DNA of 64,000 bases from Ottowia beijingensis (GCF_013423955.1 NZ_JACCKX010000001.1:1302001-1366000); one strand, 5' to 3'. Shown: positions 1 to 9,289, counted from the stretch's first letter. The notes: generated by a model from the letters alone, not told the origin. Translations and numbers: made by a program.

Positions 1-500
1 CCGCCGCCGTGGCCAAGCTGGCCAAGTCGGGCGCGCAGGCCATCGTGCAGATCGGCGCCTACAAGGCCTGCGCCGCCTTCATCCGCCAGGCCAAGCAGGC
101 CGGCTACGGCGGCAAGTTCTACAACGTGTCGTTCGTCGGCACGCAGGCGCTGGCCGACGAACTGGGCAAGGACGGCGCCGGCGTGGTGGTGTCGCAGGTG
201 GTGCCCTCGCCCTACAACCCGGCGCGGCCGGTGTCGCGCGAGTTCGTCGCCGCCGCCAAACAGCAGGGCCGGGTGCAGGCCAACTTTTCCAGCATGGAGG
301 GCTACCTGGCCGCCAAGCTGTTCACCGAGGGCCTGACGCGCGCCGGCGGCAAGCCCACGCGCGAGGCGCTGATCGCCGCACTGGAGTCGATCAACGAGGA
401 CTTCGGCGGCTACCGCGTGAGCTTCGGCCCGGGCAACCATGTGGCGTCGAAGTTCGTCGAGCTGTCGATGCTGACGGGCGACGGCCGGGTGCGGACCTGA
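1..500 (+). CDS. Branched-chain amino acid-type ABC transporter substrate-binding protein, C-terminal part
   Basis: The reading frame is open from the left edge of the window, so the N-terminus and signal peptide lie outside. About 165 residues remain. They match the C-terminal lobe of the periplasmic Leu/Ile/Val-binding family (Peripla_BP_6): a segment asking about residue-level hydrolysable hits (QIGAYKACAAFIRQAKQAG), then FYNVSFVGTQAL, then the hinge-return segment EGYLAAKLFTEGLTRAG and the final GNHVASKFVELSML. Proteins of this family deliver amino acids, amides or aromatic acids to LivHM-type permeases. The substrate cannot be read from this fragment. A hairpin terminator follows, so this gene probably ends its transcript. 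Confidence 0.85.
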   Translation, partial: AAVAKLAKSGAQAIVQIGAYKACAAFIRQAKQAGYGGKFYNVSFVGTQALADELGKDGAGVVVSQVVPSPYNPARPVSREFVAAAKQQGRVQANFSSMEGYLAAKLFTEGLTRAGGKPTREALIAALESINEDFGGYRVSFGPGNHVASKFVELSMLTGDGRVRT

Positions 501-586
501 CGCCACGGCGGCGCCACGGCAGGGCCGGCCCCGCGGCCCTGCCAAGGGCGGTGCAACGCCATCATTTTGATAGCGCCCCGCGCACA

Positions 587-610
587 CCCCTGCGGCGACA
601 GGGGCGTTTT
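587..610 (+). terminator. Probable rho-independent terminator
   Basis: A hairpin with arms cccctg and cagggg around a six-base loop is followed by cgtttt. It lies between the binding-protein gene and the next gene. Confidence 0.5.
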
Positions 611-657
611 CGGCACTGCTCTCGCCAGCGCGCGCACGCCCCGGTAGACTGCGGGCC

Positions 658-1911
658 ATGAACCTGATCGAACCCATCCTGGCACAGGCCGCGGCCATCA
701 CCCAACTGCGGCGCGACATCCACGCGCACCCTGAGCTCTGCTTCGAGGAAGTGCGCACCGCCGACCTGGTGGCGGCCAAGCTGACCGAATGGGGCATCCC
801 CATTCACCGCGGGCTGGGCACCACCGGCGTGGTGGGCATCGTGCACGGGCGCGACGGCGGCGCGGCCGCGAAAAACGGACGAGCGATTGGCCTGCGCGCC
901 GACATGGACGCGCTGCCCATGACCGAGTTCAACACCTTCGCCCATGCCAGCCAGCACCACGGCAAGATGCACGCCTGCGGCCACGACGGCCACACCGCCA
1001 TGCTGCTGGCGGCGGCGCAGCATTTTTCGAAGAACCGCAATTTCGACGGCACCGTGTACCTGATCTTCCAGCCGGCCGAGGAAGGCGGCGGCGGCGCGCG
1101 CGAGATGATCCAGGACGGGCTGTTTGAGCAGTTCCCGATGGAGGCCGTGTTCGGCATGCACAACTGGCCGGGCATGGACGTGGGCAAGTTCGCCGTCTCG
1201 CCCGGCCCGGTGATGGCATCAAGCAACGAGTTCAAGATCACCATCACCGGCAAGGGCGGCCACGCCGCGCTGCCGCACATGGGGTGCGACCCGGTGCCCA
1301 TCGCCTGCCAGGTGGTGCAGGGCTTCCAAACCATCGTCACGCGCAACAAGAAGCCGGTGGACGCGGCGGTGATCTCGGTCACCATGATCCACGCCGGCGA
1401 AGCCACCAACGTGATCCCGGACAGCTGCGAAATCCAGGGCACGGTGCGCTGCTTCAGCTTCGAGGTGCTGGACCTGGTGGAGCGCCGCATGCAGGAGATT
1501 GCCGAGGGCGTGAGCGCCGCCTTCGGCGCCACCTGCGACTTCCACTTCCACCGCAACTACCCGCCCACCATCAACACGCCTTACGAGGCCGACTTCGCCC
1601 GCCGCGTGATGGCCGGCATCGTCGGCGCCGACAACGCGCTGGCGCAGGAGCCGGTGATGGGCGCGGAGGACTTCTCGTACATGCTGCTGGAAAAGCCCGG
1701 CGCCTACTGCTTCATCGCCAACGGCGACGGCGCGCACCGCGCCACCTACGAAGGCGGCGGCCACGACGCCGGCCCCTGCACGCTGCACAACCCGCACTAC
1801 GACTTCAACGACGAGCTGATTCCGCTGGGCGGCACCTACTGGGTGCGCCTGGCCGAGGAATGGCTGGCGCATGAACCACCGGCCGACCGGCCGATGCCGG
1901 TGAAGGGCTGA
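658..1911 (+). CDS. M20 family amidohydrolase (hippurate hydrolase/aminoacylase type)
   Basis: A 417-residue cytoplasmic zinc peptidase of family M20D, which cleaves N-acyl amino acids such as hippurate. Visible family marks are the N-terminal RRDIHAHPELCFEE, RADMDALPM, the metal-binding and Cys segment HACGHDGHTAMLLAAA (near residues 103-118), the catalytic glutamate in QPAEEGGGGAREM, HNWPGM, and the C-terminal GAEDFSYML. Length agrees with the family (about 390-420). The ATG at 658 lies directly before the conserved start. The exact acyl and amino acid specificity is not readable. It appears monocistronic, with a repeat element downstream. Confidence 0.92.
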   Translation: MNLIEPILAQAAAITQLRRDIHAHPELCFEEVRTADLVAAKLTEWGIPIHRGLGTTGVVGIVHGRDGGAAAKNGRAIGLRADMDALPMTEFNTFAHASQHHGKMHACGHDGHTAMLLAAAQHFSKNRNFDGTVYLIFQPAEEGGGGAREMIQDGLFEQFPMEAVFGMHNWPGMDVGKFAVSPGPVMASSNEFKITITGKGGHAALPHMGCDPVPIACQVVQGFQTIVTRNKKPVDAAVISVTMIHAGEATNVIPDSCEIQGTVRCFSFEVLDLVERRMQEIAEGVSAAFGATCDFHFHRNYPPTINTPYEADFARRVMAGIVGADNALAQEPVMGAEDFSYMLLEKPGAYCFIANGDGAHRATYEGGGHDAGPCTLHNPHYDFNDELIPLGGTYWVRLAEEWLAHEPPADRPMPVKG

Positions 1912-1997
1912 GGCGCGGTTGGCCTCTGGTGGACGCGGGCTGGCCGGCGATGGCAACGCACCATCGCGGGCCAGCGCGCCCCACGGAAACCCCAAAA

Positions 1998-2083
1998 CTA
2001 TAGCTGCTTGCGCTTGATAGACAATGGTTTCAGGCATTTTTCGCTTGAAATCCATACAGGACGGGCGCAAGCCACTATCAATT
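1998..2083. repeat. Long-form GATAGCTGC interspersed repeat
   Basis: An 86-base noncoding element begins with atagctgcttgcgc and ends with gcgcaagccactatca, so its ends are near-inverted copies of one another. It is one of about a dozen related elements in the window. A longer relative sits at 21843-21927. Confidence 0.75.
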
Positions 2084-2101
2084 TATAAGCGGCCGCCACG
2101 C

Positions 2102-3205
2102 ATGATCCCCATCCCCGAGGCCTTCTCCGCCCGCTACGCGCAGGCCCGCGTCAAGTTCCTGGAGGCCGCCGCCACCGCCGGCACGCGCATCGCATCGCAA
2201 AACCACCCGCTGCCCGGCCGCGACGGCGAGGTGCTGGCAATGGACACAGCGCTCGACGGCGACGAGCAGAGTGACCGCCTGCTCATCGTGAGCAGCGCCT
2301 GCCACGGCGTCGAGGGCTACTGCGGCAGTGGTGTGCAGGTGTTCGCGTTGCACGACGCCGAATGGCGTGCCAGGGCGCGCGAGGCCGGCGTGGCCGTGCT
2401 CTACATCCACGCGCTGAACCCCTACGGCTTCTCGCACCTGCGCCGCGTGACGCACGAGAACGTCGACCTGAACCGCAACTTCCCCGACTTCAGCCAGCCG
2501 CTGCCCGTCAACGAAGGCTACCGCCGCGTGCACGAGCTGCTGCTGCCCGCCGCCTGGCCGCCCGACGCCGCCAACCAGGCCGCCGTGCAAACCCTCATCG
2601 AACGCGAGGGGCTGCCGCTGTGGCAGGCCGCCGTCTCGGGCGGGCAGTACGAGTTTGCCGACGGTCTGTTCTTCGGCGGCCAGGCACCCACCTGGAGCCA
2701 CCGCACGCTGCGCGCCGTGCTGGCGCAGCACGGCGGCCGGGCGCAGCAGGTGGCCTGGATCGACCTGCACACCGGCCTGGGCCCCAGCGGCGTGGGCGAG
2801 CGCATTTACGCCGGCCGCGACGATGCCGCCGCCGTGGCCCGCGCGCGCCGCTGGTGGGGCGACGAGGTCACCTCGATCTACGACGGCTCATCGACCAGCG
2901 CGCTGCTCACGGGCCTGATGTGGAACGCCATCTACGACGCCGCGCCGCAGGCCCAGTTCACCGGCATCGCGCTGGAATACGGCACCGAGCCCATCCCCGA
3001 AATCATCGACGCCCTGCGCGGCGACCACTGGCTGGCCCTGCACCCCGAGGCGCCGGCCGAACTGGCGGCGCAGATCAAGGCGCGGCTGCTGCGCGCCTTC
3101 TACACCGACACCGATGCCTGGAAGGGGCAGATCGTCAGCCAGGCGCGGCAGGCGCTGTTCCAGGCCGTGGATGGGCTGGCGCAAGGCGCCGGCTCGCCGG
3201 CCTGA
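2102..3205 (+). CDS. M14-like metallopeptidase (DUF2817 family)
   Basis: A 367-residue protein of the DUF2817 group, predicted zinc carboxypeptidase-like enzymes of the M14 fold. Candidate metal and substrate residues are seen in ACHGVEGYCGSG (His-x-x-Glu), the Arg-containing ENVDLNRNFPDF, the His of WIDLHTGLGPSGVGE, and the late Glu in ALEYGTEPIPE, which are in the order expected of M14 enzymes. I chose ATG 2102 (MIPIPEAF) because the open frame upstream of it is formed by the repeat element. No signal peptide is visible, so it is probably cytoplasmic. Substrate unknown. Confidence 0.82.
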   Translation: MIPIPEAFSARYAQARVKFLEAAATAGTRIASQNHPLPGRDGEVLAMDTALDGDEQSDRLLIVSSACHGVEGYCGSGVQVFALHDAEWRARAREAGVAVLYIHALNPYGFSHLRRVTHENVDLNRNFPDFSQPLPVNEGYRRVHELLLPAAWPPDAANQAAVQTLIEREGLPLWQAAVSGGQYEFADGLFFGGQAPTWSHRTLRAVLAQHGGRAQQVAWIDLHTGLGPSGVGERIYAGRDDAAAVARARRWWGDEVTSIYDGSSTSALLTGLMWNAIYDAAPQAQFTGIALEYGTEPIPEIIDALRGDHWLALHPEAPAELAAQIKARLLRAFYTDTDAWKGQIVSQARQALFQAVDGLAQGAGSPA

Positions 3206-3320
3206 GCCGGGCAGCGCACACATCCTGTCACCAGGCCGCTGGCGCGGGCGGGAATAAGGCGGCACCCTGGGGCGTTGTCGGTGCAGGCAAGCCCGCCGCA
3301 CCACACCGAAAGGACCGCCC

Positions 3321-3682
3321 ATGACCCGCACCCTGACCGCCCTGGCCCTCGCCGCCGCCAGCCTGACGCTGGGCACCGCCGCACAGGCCCACACACCGCA
3401 CCCGCTGACGCCGGCGGTGGCCGATGGCCTGGCGCCCGGCGCGCTGGCCCCTACCTGCTGACCGTGATGGGCGAGCGGCGCATCGTCCGCGGCGACGACC
3501 GCGGTGAGGATGACCGCCGCGGCCGCCGTGGCGGTCGCGCCGACCGGGACGATGACGACGACGACGACCGCCGCAGCCGGCGCGGCCATCGTGCCGACCG
3601 GGACGACGATGATGATGACGATGACGACGACCGCCGGGGGCGCAGGTCACGTGATGACGACGACGATGATGATGACGACTGA
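3321..3682 (+). CDS. Secreted Asp/Arg-rich low-complexity protein (frameshifted)
   Basis: ATG 3321 opens a clear Sec signal peptide (MTRTLTALALAAASLTLG, cleavage near AQA-H). In the present sequence the frame stops at 3461, but adding one C to the CCCC run at 3448-3451 continues it into a second segment beginning YLLTVMGERR and ending at 3682. The mature protein would be about 95 residues and is mostly alternating blocks of Arg/Gly and runs of 7-10 aspartates, a secreted polyampholyte. Acidic runs suggest divalent cation binding, but this is inference. No domain family is recognised. The frameshift fits the pattern of missing bases in C/G runs across the window. Confidence 0.6.
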
Positions 3683-3771
3683 CAGCGCGTCGGCACCATA
3701 TACTCCCCGCATACCCCGCCGCTAGCGCCCGCCAATTGGGCGCTGGCGAGCGATACCCCTGCAAGCTGGTA

Positions 3772-4551
3772 TCAGAACGCGCCGTTCAGCGCCTCGCGCC
3801 CTTGCGCGATGACCAGCAGGCCGTCGAAGATCAGGCTTTCCACCAGCTCGTAGGGCCGCGTCATCGACGGCAGCATCTTCCAGCCGGCGCCGCCCGTCAT
3901 CAGGCACAGCGGCTGCATGTCGCAGTGGCGGAACAGGTTCTGGTACATGCGCTCGCAGGCGCCGGCGATGGCGAAGGTGCCGCCGCTGGTCAGCGCGTCG
4001 CTGGTGTTGGTGGGAAATTCCACCACGTCACCGGTGGGCACGTGCAGCCCGGCGGTGCCCGATTCGAGCGCACGCAGCATGATGCCGTGGCCGGGCAGGA
4101 TCAGCCCGCCCAGAAAGCGCCCGTGCTGGTCGATGGCCTCCACCGTCACCGCCGTGCCCACCATCACCAGGATGATGGGCCGCGCCGGCCCGCGCCGCAG
4201 CATGTGGTGGCGCGCGCCGATCATGGCCACCCAGCGGTCGGCGCCCAGGCGGGGCGGAAAGTCGTAGCCGTTGGTCAGGCCCGCCTCGGCCTCGGCGGCC
4301 ACCACCCAGCGCGGCTCCACGTTCCACAGCTCCATCTGCTCCTGCACGCGGTGCTTCACGGCCTGGCCGGCCACGATGCAGCCGAGCATGCGCGTGGGCT
4401 CGGGTATCTGCGACCACACGCCATCGCCCAGGCGGTCGATCTGCTCCAGGAACTCGGCGCCCTGCGCCAGCATGCGCGCGCCAGCGGCGGGTTGGTCGTA
4501 CAACGTCCACTTCAGGCGCGTGTTGCCGACGTCGAGGGCCAGAAACGTCAT
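3772..4551 (-). CDS. coaX: Type III pantothenate kinase
   Basis: A 259-residue cytoplasmic kinase that phosphorylates pantothenate in the first step of coenzyme A synthesis. The family marks are the N-terminal phosphate-binding [12 protein letters not shown], the central [11 protein letters not shown], the [11 protein letters not shown] segment with LGGLILPG, and the C-terminal LMTGGAGW. Length matches CoaX (about 250-260). ATG 4551 gives the canonical start directly before LALDVGNT. In many betaproteobacteria coaX follows birA; here no birA is present. Confidence 0.93.
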   Translation of the reverse strand: MTFLALDVGNTRLKWTLYDQPAAGARMLAQGAEFLEQIDRLGDGVWSQIPEPTRMLGCIVAGQAVKHRVQEQMELWNVEPRWVVAAEAEAGLTNGYDFPPRLGADRWVAMIGARHHMLRRGPARPIILVMVGTAVTVEAIDQHGRFLGGLILPGHGIMLRALESGTAGLHVPTGDVVEFPTNTSDALTSGGTFAIAGACERMYQNLFRHCDMQPLCLMTGGAGWKMLPSMTRPYELVESLIFDGLLVIAQGREALNGAF

Positions 4552-4665
4552 GGGGCGCAATATAAGCGGTTTTGTCCTACACCCGATTCGGGGGCGTCGT
4601 CCTGGCGACGTCATGCGTTGCGGGTACAGTCCGTGATTCCCTGACCACCAACCAAGGAGAAAGCA

Positions 4666-5148
4666 ATGGGATTGTTCAGTTTCATCAAGGAAGCCGGTGA
4701 AAAGCTGTTCGGCGGCAAGGAAGTCGAGCAGGCAGCGGCTGCCAGCGCACCCAACATCGCCGAGCTGAACCAGAAGGCCGGCGACGCCATCAAGACCTAC
4801 ATCGAGAAACAGAACCTGGGCCTGTCGGGCCTGGGCGTCACCTTCGACGGCGCCACTGGCAAGGTCACGCTGAGCGGCAACGCCCCCAGCGAGGAAGCCG
4901 CCGAGAAGGCCGGCCTGGCCGCCGGCAACGTGGCCAGCGTGTCCGACGTGGACAACAACCTGCAGTACCCCGCGGGTACGGCATCGCAGTTCCACGACGT
5001 GGTGAGCGGCGACACGCTGAGCGCCATCTCCAAGAAGTACTACGGCGATGCCAACAAGTACAACGTGATCTTCGAGGCCAACAAGCCGATGCTGTCGGAC
5101 CCGAACAAGATCTACCCCGGTCAGAAGCTGCGCATTCCGGCCCTCTGA
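4666..5148 (+). CDS. BON and LysM domain protein (YgaU/Kbp-like)
   Basis: A 160-residue protein with the architecture of E. coli YgaU/Kbp, a potassium-binding protein: the family-typical start [16 protein letters not shown], a BON domain around residues 35-95 ([26 protein letters not shown]) and a C-terminal LysM domain around 108-158 ([29 protein letters not shown] in two parts). A strong AAGGAGA ribosome-binding site precedes ATG 4666. No signal peptide is evident, as is usual for the family. An imperfect hairpin at 5205-5228 may terminate it. Confidence 0.88.
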   Translation: MGLFSFIKEAGEKLFGGKEVEQAAAASAPNIAELNQKAGDAIKTYIEKQNLGLSGLGVTFDGATGKVTLSGNAPSEEAAEKAGLAAGNVASVSDVDNNLQYPAGTASQFHDVVSGDTLSAISKKYYGDANKYNVIFEANKPMLSDPNKIYPGQKLRIPAL

Positions 5149-5151
5149 TTT

Positions 5152-5199
5152 CGATAGCTGCCCGCGCTTGCCCCGCAAGCGCTGCAGCCCGATTTCATG
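5152..5199. repeat. Short GATAGCTGC interspersed repeat
   Basis: tcgatagctgcccgcgcttg ... aagcgctgcagcccgattt follows the stop codon of the LysM gene. It matches the dispersed family in core and length. Confidence 0.6.
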
Positions 5200-5204
5200 A
5201 GCAA

Positions 5205-5228
5205 ACAAGGCACTTTCCGGTGCCTTTG
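5205..5228 (+). terminator. Possible terminator after the LysM gene
   Basis: Arms aaggcac and gtgcctt flank a loop of about six bases and are followed by tgtcgttt. The U-tract is imperfect. Confidence 0.4.
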
Positions 5229-5269
5229 TCGTTTGCGGCGCCAGCGTGGGGCGGCGTAGAGTGCGGCGC

Positions 5270-6733
5270 ATGACCGCCCTCGCCCCCGACGACATCACCG
5301 CGCTCGACGCCTGCGCGCTTTCCGACGCCATCCATGCGCGGCGCATCTCGTGCCGCGAGGTGATGCAGGCCAACTTGGCGCGCATCCACCGGCTCAACCC
5401 CACGTACAACGCCCTCGTCAGCCTGCGGCCCGACGATGAACTGCTGGCCGAGGCCGAGGCCTGCGATGCCGAGCTGGCGCGCGGCAAATCGGGCCAAGGA
5501 TCGCGCGGCTGGATGCACGGCCTGCCGCAGGCCATCAAGGACCTGGCGCACGCCGAAGGCCTGCCCACCACGCTGGGCTCGCCGCTGATGACCGACTTCA
5601 TTGCCAAGGAGGACGGGCTGATGACGGCGCGCATGAAGGCCGCCGGCGCCATCGTCATCGGCAAGACCAACGTGCCCGAGTTCGGCCTCGGCTCGCACAC
5701 CTTCAACGAGGTGTTCGGCGCCACACGCAACGCCTACGACCCGGCCAAATCGGCCGGTGGCTCCAGCGGCGGCGCGGCGGTGGCGCTGGCGCTGCGCCTG
5801 CTGCCGGTGGCCGATGGCTCCGACTTCATGGGAAGCCTGCGCAACCCGGCGGCTTGGAACAACGGCTTCGGCTTCCGGCCTTCGCAGGGCCGCGTGCCGC
5901 TGTGGCCGGCGGTGGACGTGTGGATCAACCAGCTGGTCACCGAAGGCCCCATGGCCCGCAGCGTGCGCGACGTGGCGCGGCTGCTGCAGACACAGGCCGG
6001 CTGGTCGCCGGATACTCCTCTTTCGATAGCTGACAGCGCTGATTGGGCGGGCGCTGAAGGCCAATTTGACCTGAAATCGCAACGCATCGGCTGGCTGGGC
6101 GATCTGGACGGTTACCTGGCCATGGAGCCCGGCATTCTGGACGCCTGCACGCAAGGCCTGCAGCGGCTGGAAGGCCTGGGCTGCGCCGTCGCGCCCGCGC
6201 GGCTGGGCATGCCGCCCGCCCGCGTGTGGGACGCCTGGCTGGTCTGGCGCCGCGTGCTGGTGGCCTCGCGCATCGCGCCCTTCTTTCTGCAGGCGGCCAA
6301 CCGCCCGCGCATCAAGCCCGAGGCGGTGTGGGAGTTCGACCAGGCGCAGGGCTGCACGGCCAACCAGTTCCTGGCCGCCAGCGTGGCGCGCACGCAGTTC
6401 CACCAGAGCATGCTGAAGCTGTTCGAGCAGCACGACTTCCTGGCCCTGCCCGCGGCCCAAGTGTGGCCGTTCGACATCGGCGAACGCTGGCCACGGCAGA
6501 TCGCGGGGCGCGCCATGGACACCTACCACCGCTGGATGGAGGTGGTGATCTACGCCACCTTCGCCGGCCTGCCCTGCATCAGCGTGCCGACGGGCTTCAA
6601 CGCCGCGGGCCTGCCGATGGGCCTGCAGCTGATCGGCAAGCCGCAGGACGACGCGGGCGTGCTGCGGCTAGCGACGGCGTACGAGCAGGCGATCGGCGAC
6701 TGGCTGGCGGTGCAGCCGCCGCTTCAGGGGTAG
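5270..6733 (+). CDS. Amidase signature family protein, carrying a translated repeat
   Basis: A 487-residue amidase-signature hydrolase acting on a carboxamide. The Ser-cisSer-Lys triad is supported by [18 protein letters not shown] (catalytic Lys), the Ser/Gly loop [14 protein letters not shown], and [16 protein letters not shown], which is the family GSD-x-GGS block with Met in place of the usual Gly. I chose ATG 5270, directly before the conserved N-terminus. Residues about 250-268 ([19 protein letters not shown]) are encoded by a copy of the GATAGCTGC repeat that keeps the frame open. The 3' end overlaps the convergent SGNH gene by ten bases. Substrate unknown. Confidence 0.88.
   Translation: MTALAPDDITALDACALSDAIHARRISCREVMQANLARIHRLNPTYNALVSLRPDDELLAEAEACDAELARGKSGQGSRGWMHGLPQAIKDLAHAEGLPTTLGSPLMTDFIAKEDGLMTARMKAAGAIVIGKTNVPEFGLGSHTFNEVFGATRNAYDPAKSAGGSSGGAAVALALRLLPVADGSDFMGSLRNPAAWNNGFGFRPSQGRVPLWPAVDVWINQLVTEGPMARSVRDVARLLQTQAGWSPDTPLSIADSADWAGAEGQFDLKSQRIGWLGDLDGYLAMEPGILDACTQGLQRLEGLGCAVAPARLGMPPARVWDAWLVWRRVLVASRIAPFFLQAANRPRIKPEAVWEFDQAQGCTANQFLAASVARTQFHQSMLKLFEQHDFLALPAAQVWPFDIGERWPRQIAGRAMDTYHRWMEVVIYATFAGLPCISVPTGFNAAGLPMGLQLIGKPQDDAGVLRLATAYEQAIGDWLAVQPPLQG
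6019..6076. repeat. GATAGCTGC repeat lying inside the amidase gene
   Basis: The stretch from tttcgatagctgacagcgct to ccaatttgacctgaaa closely matches the intergenic copies at 7713 and 41803, yet it lies in frame within a coding sequence. Confidence 0.7.
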
Positions 6734-7626
6734 CGCGCCATCACCGCGCCGATCCAGGCGCCAAAGGCGCGGCCCAGCTTACGGTAGCCGCTGGCGTTCA
6801 GGTGGATCTCGTTGATCCAGTCGCCCGACGGCCCCGCGTCGTCGGGCGAGGCCGGCAGCAGCGCCACCTGGCCGGCCGAGTCGAACACGTGCACGCCGGG
6901 CGTGGCGTCGGGCCCGCCGCTGGCTTGGTCAAAGCCCATCAGCAGGCGGCGCAGGCGCTCGAACAGCAGCTCGGTCAACGCCTGTTGCCAGGCCGCCGGC
7001 ACACCGTAGCGCAGCAGCACCGGGTACAGCCAGCCCTGCAGCGCCAGCCCGGCGCCGGACGGGCGCGCCACCGCCGTGGCGTAGGTGTGCAGCAGCAGTG
7101 GGCGCCCGGCGCTCGGCCCCTGGTCGCGCCAGGCGACGAAGGCGGCCAGGTTGGCGCGCAGGTGGTCGGCCAGCCGCGCCCAGCCGGGCTCGCTGATCCA
7201 GTCGGCAGCAGCGCTGGCGTGGCCCACTTCCTCGAACGTGCGCAGCAGGCGCTGCGCCTCGGGCGTCGGCACGCCGGCGTCATCGGCCAATGGCGTGGCG
7301 GCGGCGGCGATCAGGTCGTTGCCGTCGGCCGACAACAGCACGGCGTCCCAGTAGCGGGCCAGGCGGCGGTGGTGCAGCAGGCGCTCGCAGTGGCCGTCGG
7401 CGCGGCGGTCCACCATACGCTGCAGCGTGTGGCCCGGCGCGGCGCAGTTGACGATGGCGGCCGAGCGCGGCAGGCGCAACTCGGCCAGCAGGTTGGGGCT
7501 GTAGCGGCCGGTGGCGGTGATGCTGAACCACGAGTCGCCCTCGGCCAGCAGGCGCCAGCCGTAGTCGGACAGCGGCGGCGCGCTGTCGCGCAGCAACGCC
7601 TCGGGCGGAAACAGGTCGGGTGGCAT
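6724..7626 (-). CDS. SGNH/GDSL-type hydrolase
   Basis: A 300-residue protein with three of the SGNH esterase blocks: the nucleophile block AEGDSWFSI near residue 33, block III SADGNDL near residue 103, and the C-terminal block DWINEIHLNASGYRKLG containing the catalytic His. The usual Asp three residues before that His is Asn here (NEIH). Related bacterial proteins show a similar NEIH motif, so the enzyme may still be active. ATG 7626 gives MPPDLFPP; an upstream in-frame start is possible but has no better support. No signal peptide is seen. Substrate unknown. Confidence 0.72.
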   Translation of the reverse strand: MPPDLFPPEALLRDSAPPLSDYGWRLLAEGDSWFSITATGRYSPNLLAELRLPRSAAIVNCAAPGHTLQRMVDRRADGHCERLLHHRRLARYWDAVLLSADGNDLIAAAATPLADDAGVPTPEAQRLLRTFEEVGHASAAADWISEPGWARLADHLRANLAAFVAWRDQGPSAGRPLLLHTYATAVARPSGAGLALQGWLYPVLLRYGVPAAWQQALTELLFERLRRLLMGFDQASGGPDATPGVHVFDSAGQVALLPASPDDAGPSGDWINEIHLNASGYRKLGRAFGAWIGAVMARYP

Positions 7627-7712
7627 GGCGGCGCCTCCTGGGCAGAAGCCCACAGCCTAGCGGCGACGCGCGCGCAGCGCCATCCCCGTTGGGCAGAGGC
7701 CGTCTGAACTAC

Positions 7713-7771
7713 GTTTTTGATAGCTGCCTGCGCCCGTCCAGCAAGCGCTGAGGGCCAAAAGGCTTGAAAAC
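7713..7771. repeat. GATAGCTGC interspersed repeat
   Basis: tttttgatagctgcctgcgc ... aagcgctgagggccaaaagg ... cttgaaaa lies between the SGNH and MBL-fold genes. Confidence 0.75.
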
Positions 7772-7778
7772 CGCGCCG

Positions 7779-8981
7779 TCAGTTCTGCCGCCACGGCAGG
7801 CCGGCGTGGCGCCAGCCGTTCTTGTGGCCGCGCTGGGCGTGCTCGTCCGGCACGCCCTCGAAGCCGCCGGTGATGCTGTAGGCCGTCAGCCCCAGCTCGG
7901 TGGCGCGCTGCGCGGCGGCGATGGAGCGCACTCCGCTGCGGCACAGCATCATCAGGCGGCGCCCATCCTCGGCCGCTTGGCGGATCGCGCGGTCGAACCC
8001 GGGGTTGAGGGCCATGCCGGGCCACTGCTTCCAGGGCACGGCCAGCGCACCGGGCACGAAGCCGACCCATTCGCGCTCGGCGTCGGTGCGCACGTCCACC
8101 AGCACGGCGTCGCCGGCCTCCATCCATTCGTGGGCCTGCTGCGGCGTGATCTCACCCGCATAGCCCTCCGCGGCGGCATCGGCCACCCCGTCGCCGCTGC
8201 CGGCGTCCTGCCGCAGGCCGGAGCGCTGGTTGGCCGGCACCGCCTCGTCGATGCGGCGCGGCTTGGGCAGGTCGAGCGCGTTCATCAGCGTGATGAACTC
8301 GTCGCGCGACTTGCCTGCCAAGCGCGGGTTGGTGGCCTTTTCGGCGCCGATGGTGGACTGTGTGCGGCCGTGGTAGTCGTGGCACGGCCAGACGATGGTG
8401 GTGTCGGGCAGGGTGAACAGCTGCTGGGTGATGCTGTCGTACAGCGCGCCGGCATCGCCCGACTGGAAGTCGGTGCGGCCGCAGCCCTGGATCAGCAGCG
8501 TGTCGCCGGTGAACACATGGCGGTCGTCGTGCCGCTGGTCGGGGCGCATCTGGTGGCCCAGCGGCGCCTGGGTGGCCTCGCTGGGCGGCTCGTCGTGCGG
8601 GTGCGGGGCGCGCTGCCAGTAGAAGCACACGCCGCCCGCCGTGTGGCCAGGCGTGTGCAGCACCTGCAACTGCTCGCGGCCGAAGCGCACGGTGTCGCCA
8701 CCGCTCAGCTGCACGGCGGCGGTGCCGATGTCGCAACCCGCCGGCGCAGCGGTGCGCGCGCCGGTCAGCTCGGCCAGCCGGGCGGCGCTGGTGATGTGGT
8801 CGGCATGGGCGTGGGTTTCCAGCGCCCAGATCAGGCGCACGTTCAGGCGCTCGAGCGTGGCCAGGTCGCGCTCGAGCTGCACATCCACCGGGTCGATGAT
8901 GACCGCCTCGCGCGAGTCCTCGTCGAACAGGATGTAGGTGTAGGTGCTGGAAGCCGGGTCGAAAAGCTGGGTGGGGTTCAT
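7779..8981 (-). CDS. Persulfide dioxygenase-type MBL hydrolase fused to rhodanese
   Basis: A 400-residue two-domain protein. Residues 1-250 are an ETHE1/Blh-like metallo-beta-lactamase fold with THAHADH (56-62), LHTPGHTAGG and VFTGDTLL as metal ligands. Residues 275-400 are a rhodanese domain with the active loop CRSGVRS (Cys347). ETHE1-type enzymes oxidise glutathione persulfide to sulfite, and rhodanese moves sulfane sulfur, so the fusion probably detoxifies sulfide or persulfide in the cytoplasm. It lies 33 bases downstream of a CsoR-family repressor on the same strand, which implies one operon. Confidence 0.87.
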   Translation of the reverse strand: MNPTQLFDPASSTYTYILFDEDSREAVIIDPVDVQLERDLATLERLNVRLIWALETHAHADHITSAARLAELTGARTAAPAGCDIGTAAVQLSGGDTVRFGREQLQVLHTPGHTAGGVCFYWQRAPHPHDEPPSEATQAPLGHQMRPDQRHDDRHVFTGDTLLIQGCGRTDFQSGDAGALYDSITQQLFTLPDTTIVWPCHDYHGRTQSTIGAEKATNPRLAGKSRDEFITLMNALDLPKPRRIDEAVPANQRSGLRQDAGSGDGVADAAAEGYAGEITPQQAHEWMEAGDAVLVDVRTDAEREWVGFVPGALAVPWKQWPGMALNPGFDRAIRQAAEDGRRLMMLCRSGVRSIAAAQRATELGLTAYSITGGFEGVPDEHAQRGHKNGWRHAGLPWRQN

Positions 8982-9014
8982 GCCCCCAGTTTATGCGCGC
9001 AGCCCCGGCGGGCG

Positions 9015-9260
9015 CTATGCGAAGCGAACCAGCAACTCGGCCACTTCGTCGGCACCCAGCTGCTCTTCGGCGATCAGGGTGGCCACCATGGCGAAGAACG
9101 CCTTGTCGAGCGCCTTGCGGGCGGCGGCCATCTGCTGGGCCACCTTCTCGGGCTCGGTGTCGGCCTGGATCAGCTTCTGCAGGCCGCGCAACTGGCCCTC
9201 CACGCGCGCCAGTCGGGCGCACAGTGCCTTCTTGCGGGCTTCGTCATTGGTCACGGTCAT
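9015..9260 (-). CDS. CsoR/FrmR/CstR-family repressor lacking the usual sensing cysteines
   Basis: An 81-residue all-helical DUF156 repressor (ARLARVEGQLRGLQKLI core). Members sense copper, nickel, formaldehyde or persulfide, normally through a Cys about 12-15 residues after the VEGQ/RGQ core and often a second Cys near residue 60. Here those positions read ADTEPEKV and ATLIAEEQL; the only Cys is Cys14. Its gene precedes the persulfide dioxygenase fusion, suggesting sulfur-linked control by a changed chemistry. ATG 9260 is chosen because it gives the family-typical N-terminus (MTVTNDEARKKALCARL). Confidence 0.85.
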   Translation of the reverse strand: MTVTNDEARKKALCARLARVEGQLRGLQKLIQADTEPEKVAQQMAAARKALDKAFFAMVATLIAEEQLGADEVAELLVRFA

Positions 9261-9289
9261 GTCAGCGCGCTCCCAGATTTGGAGTTGTG

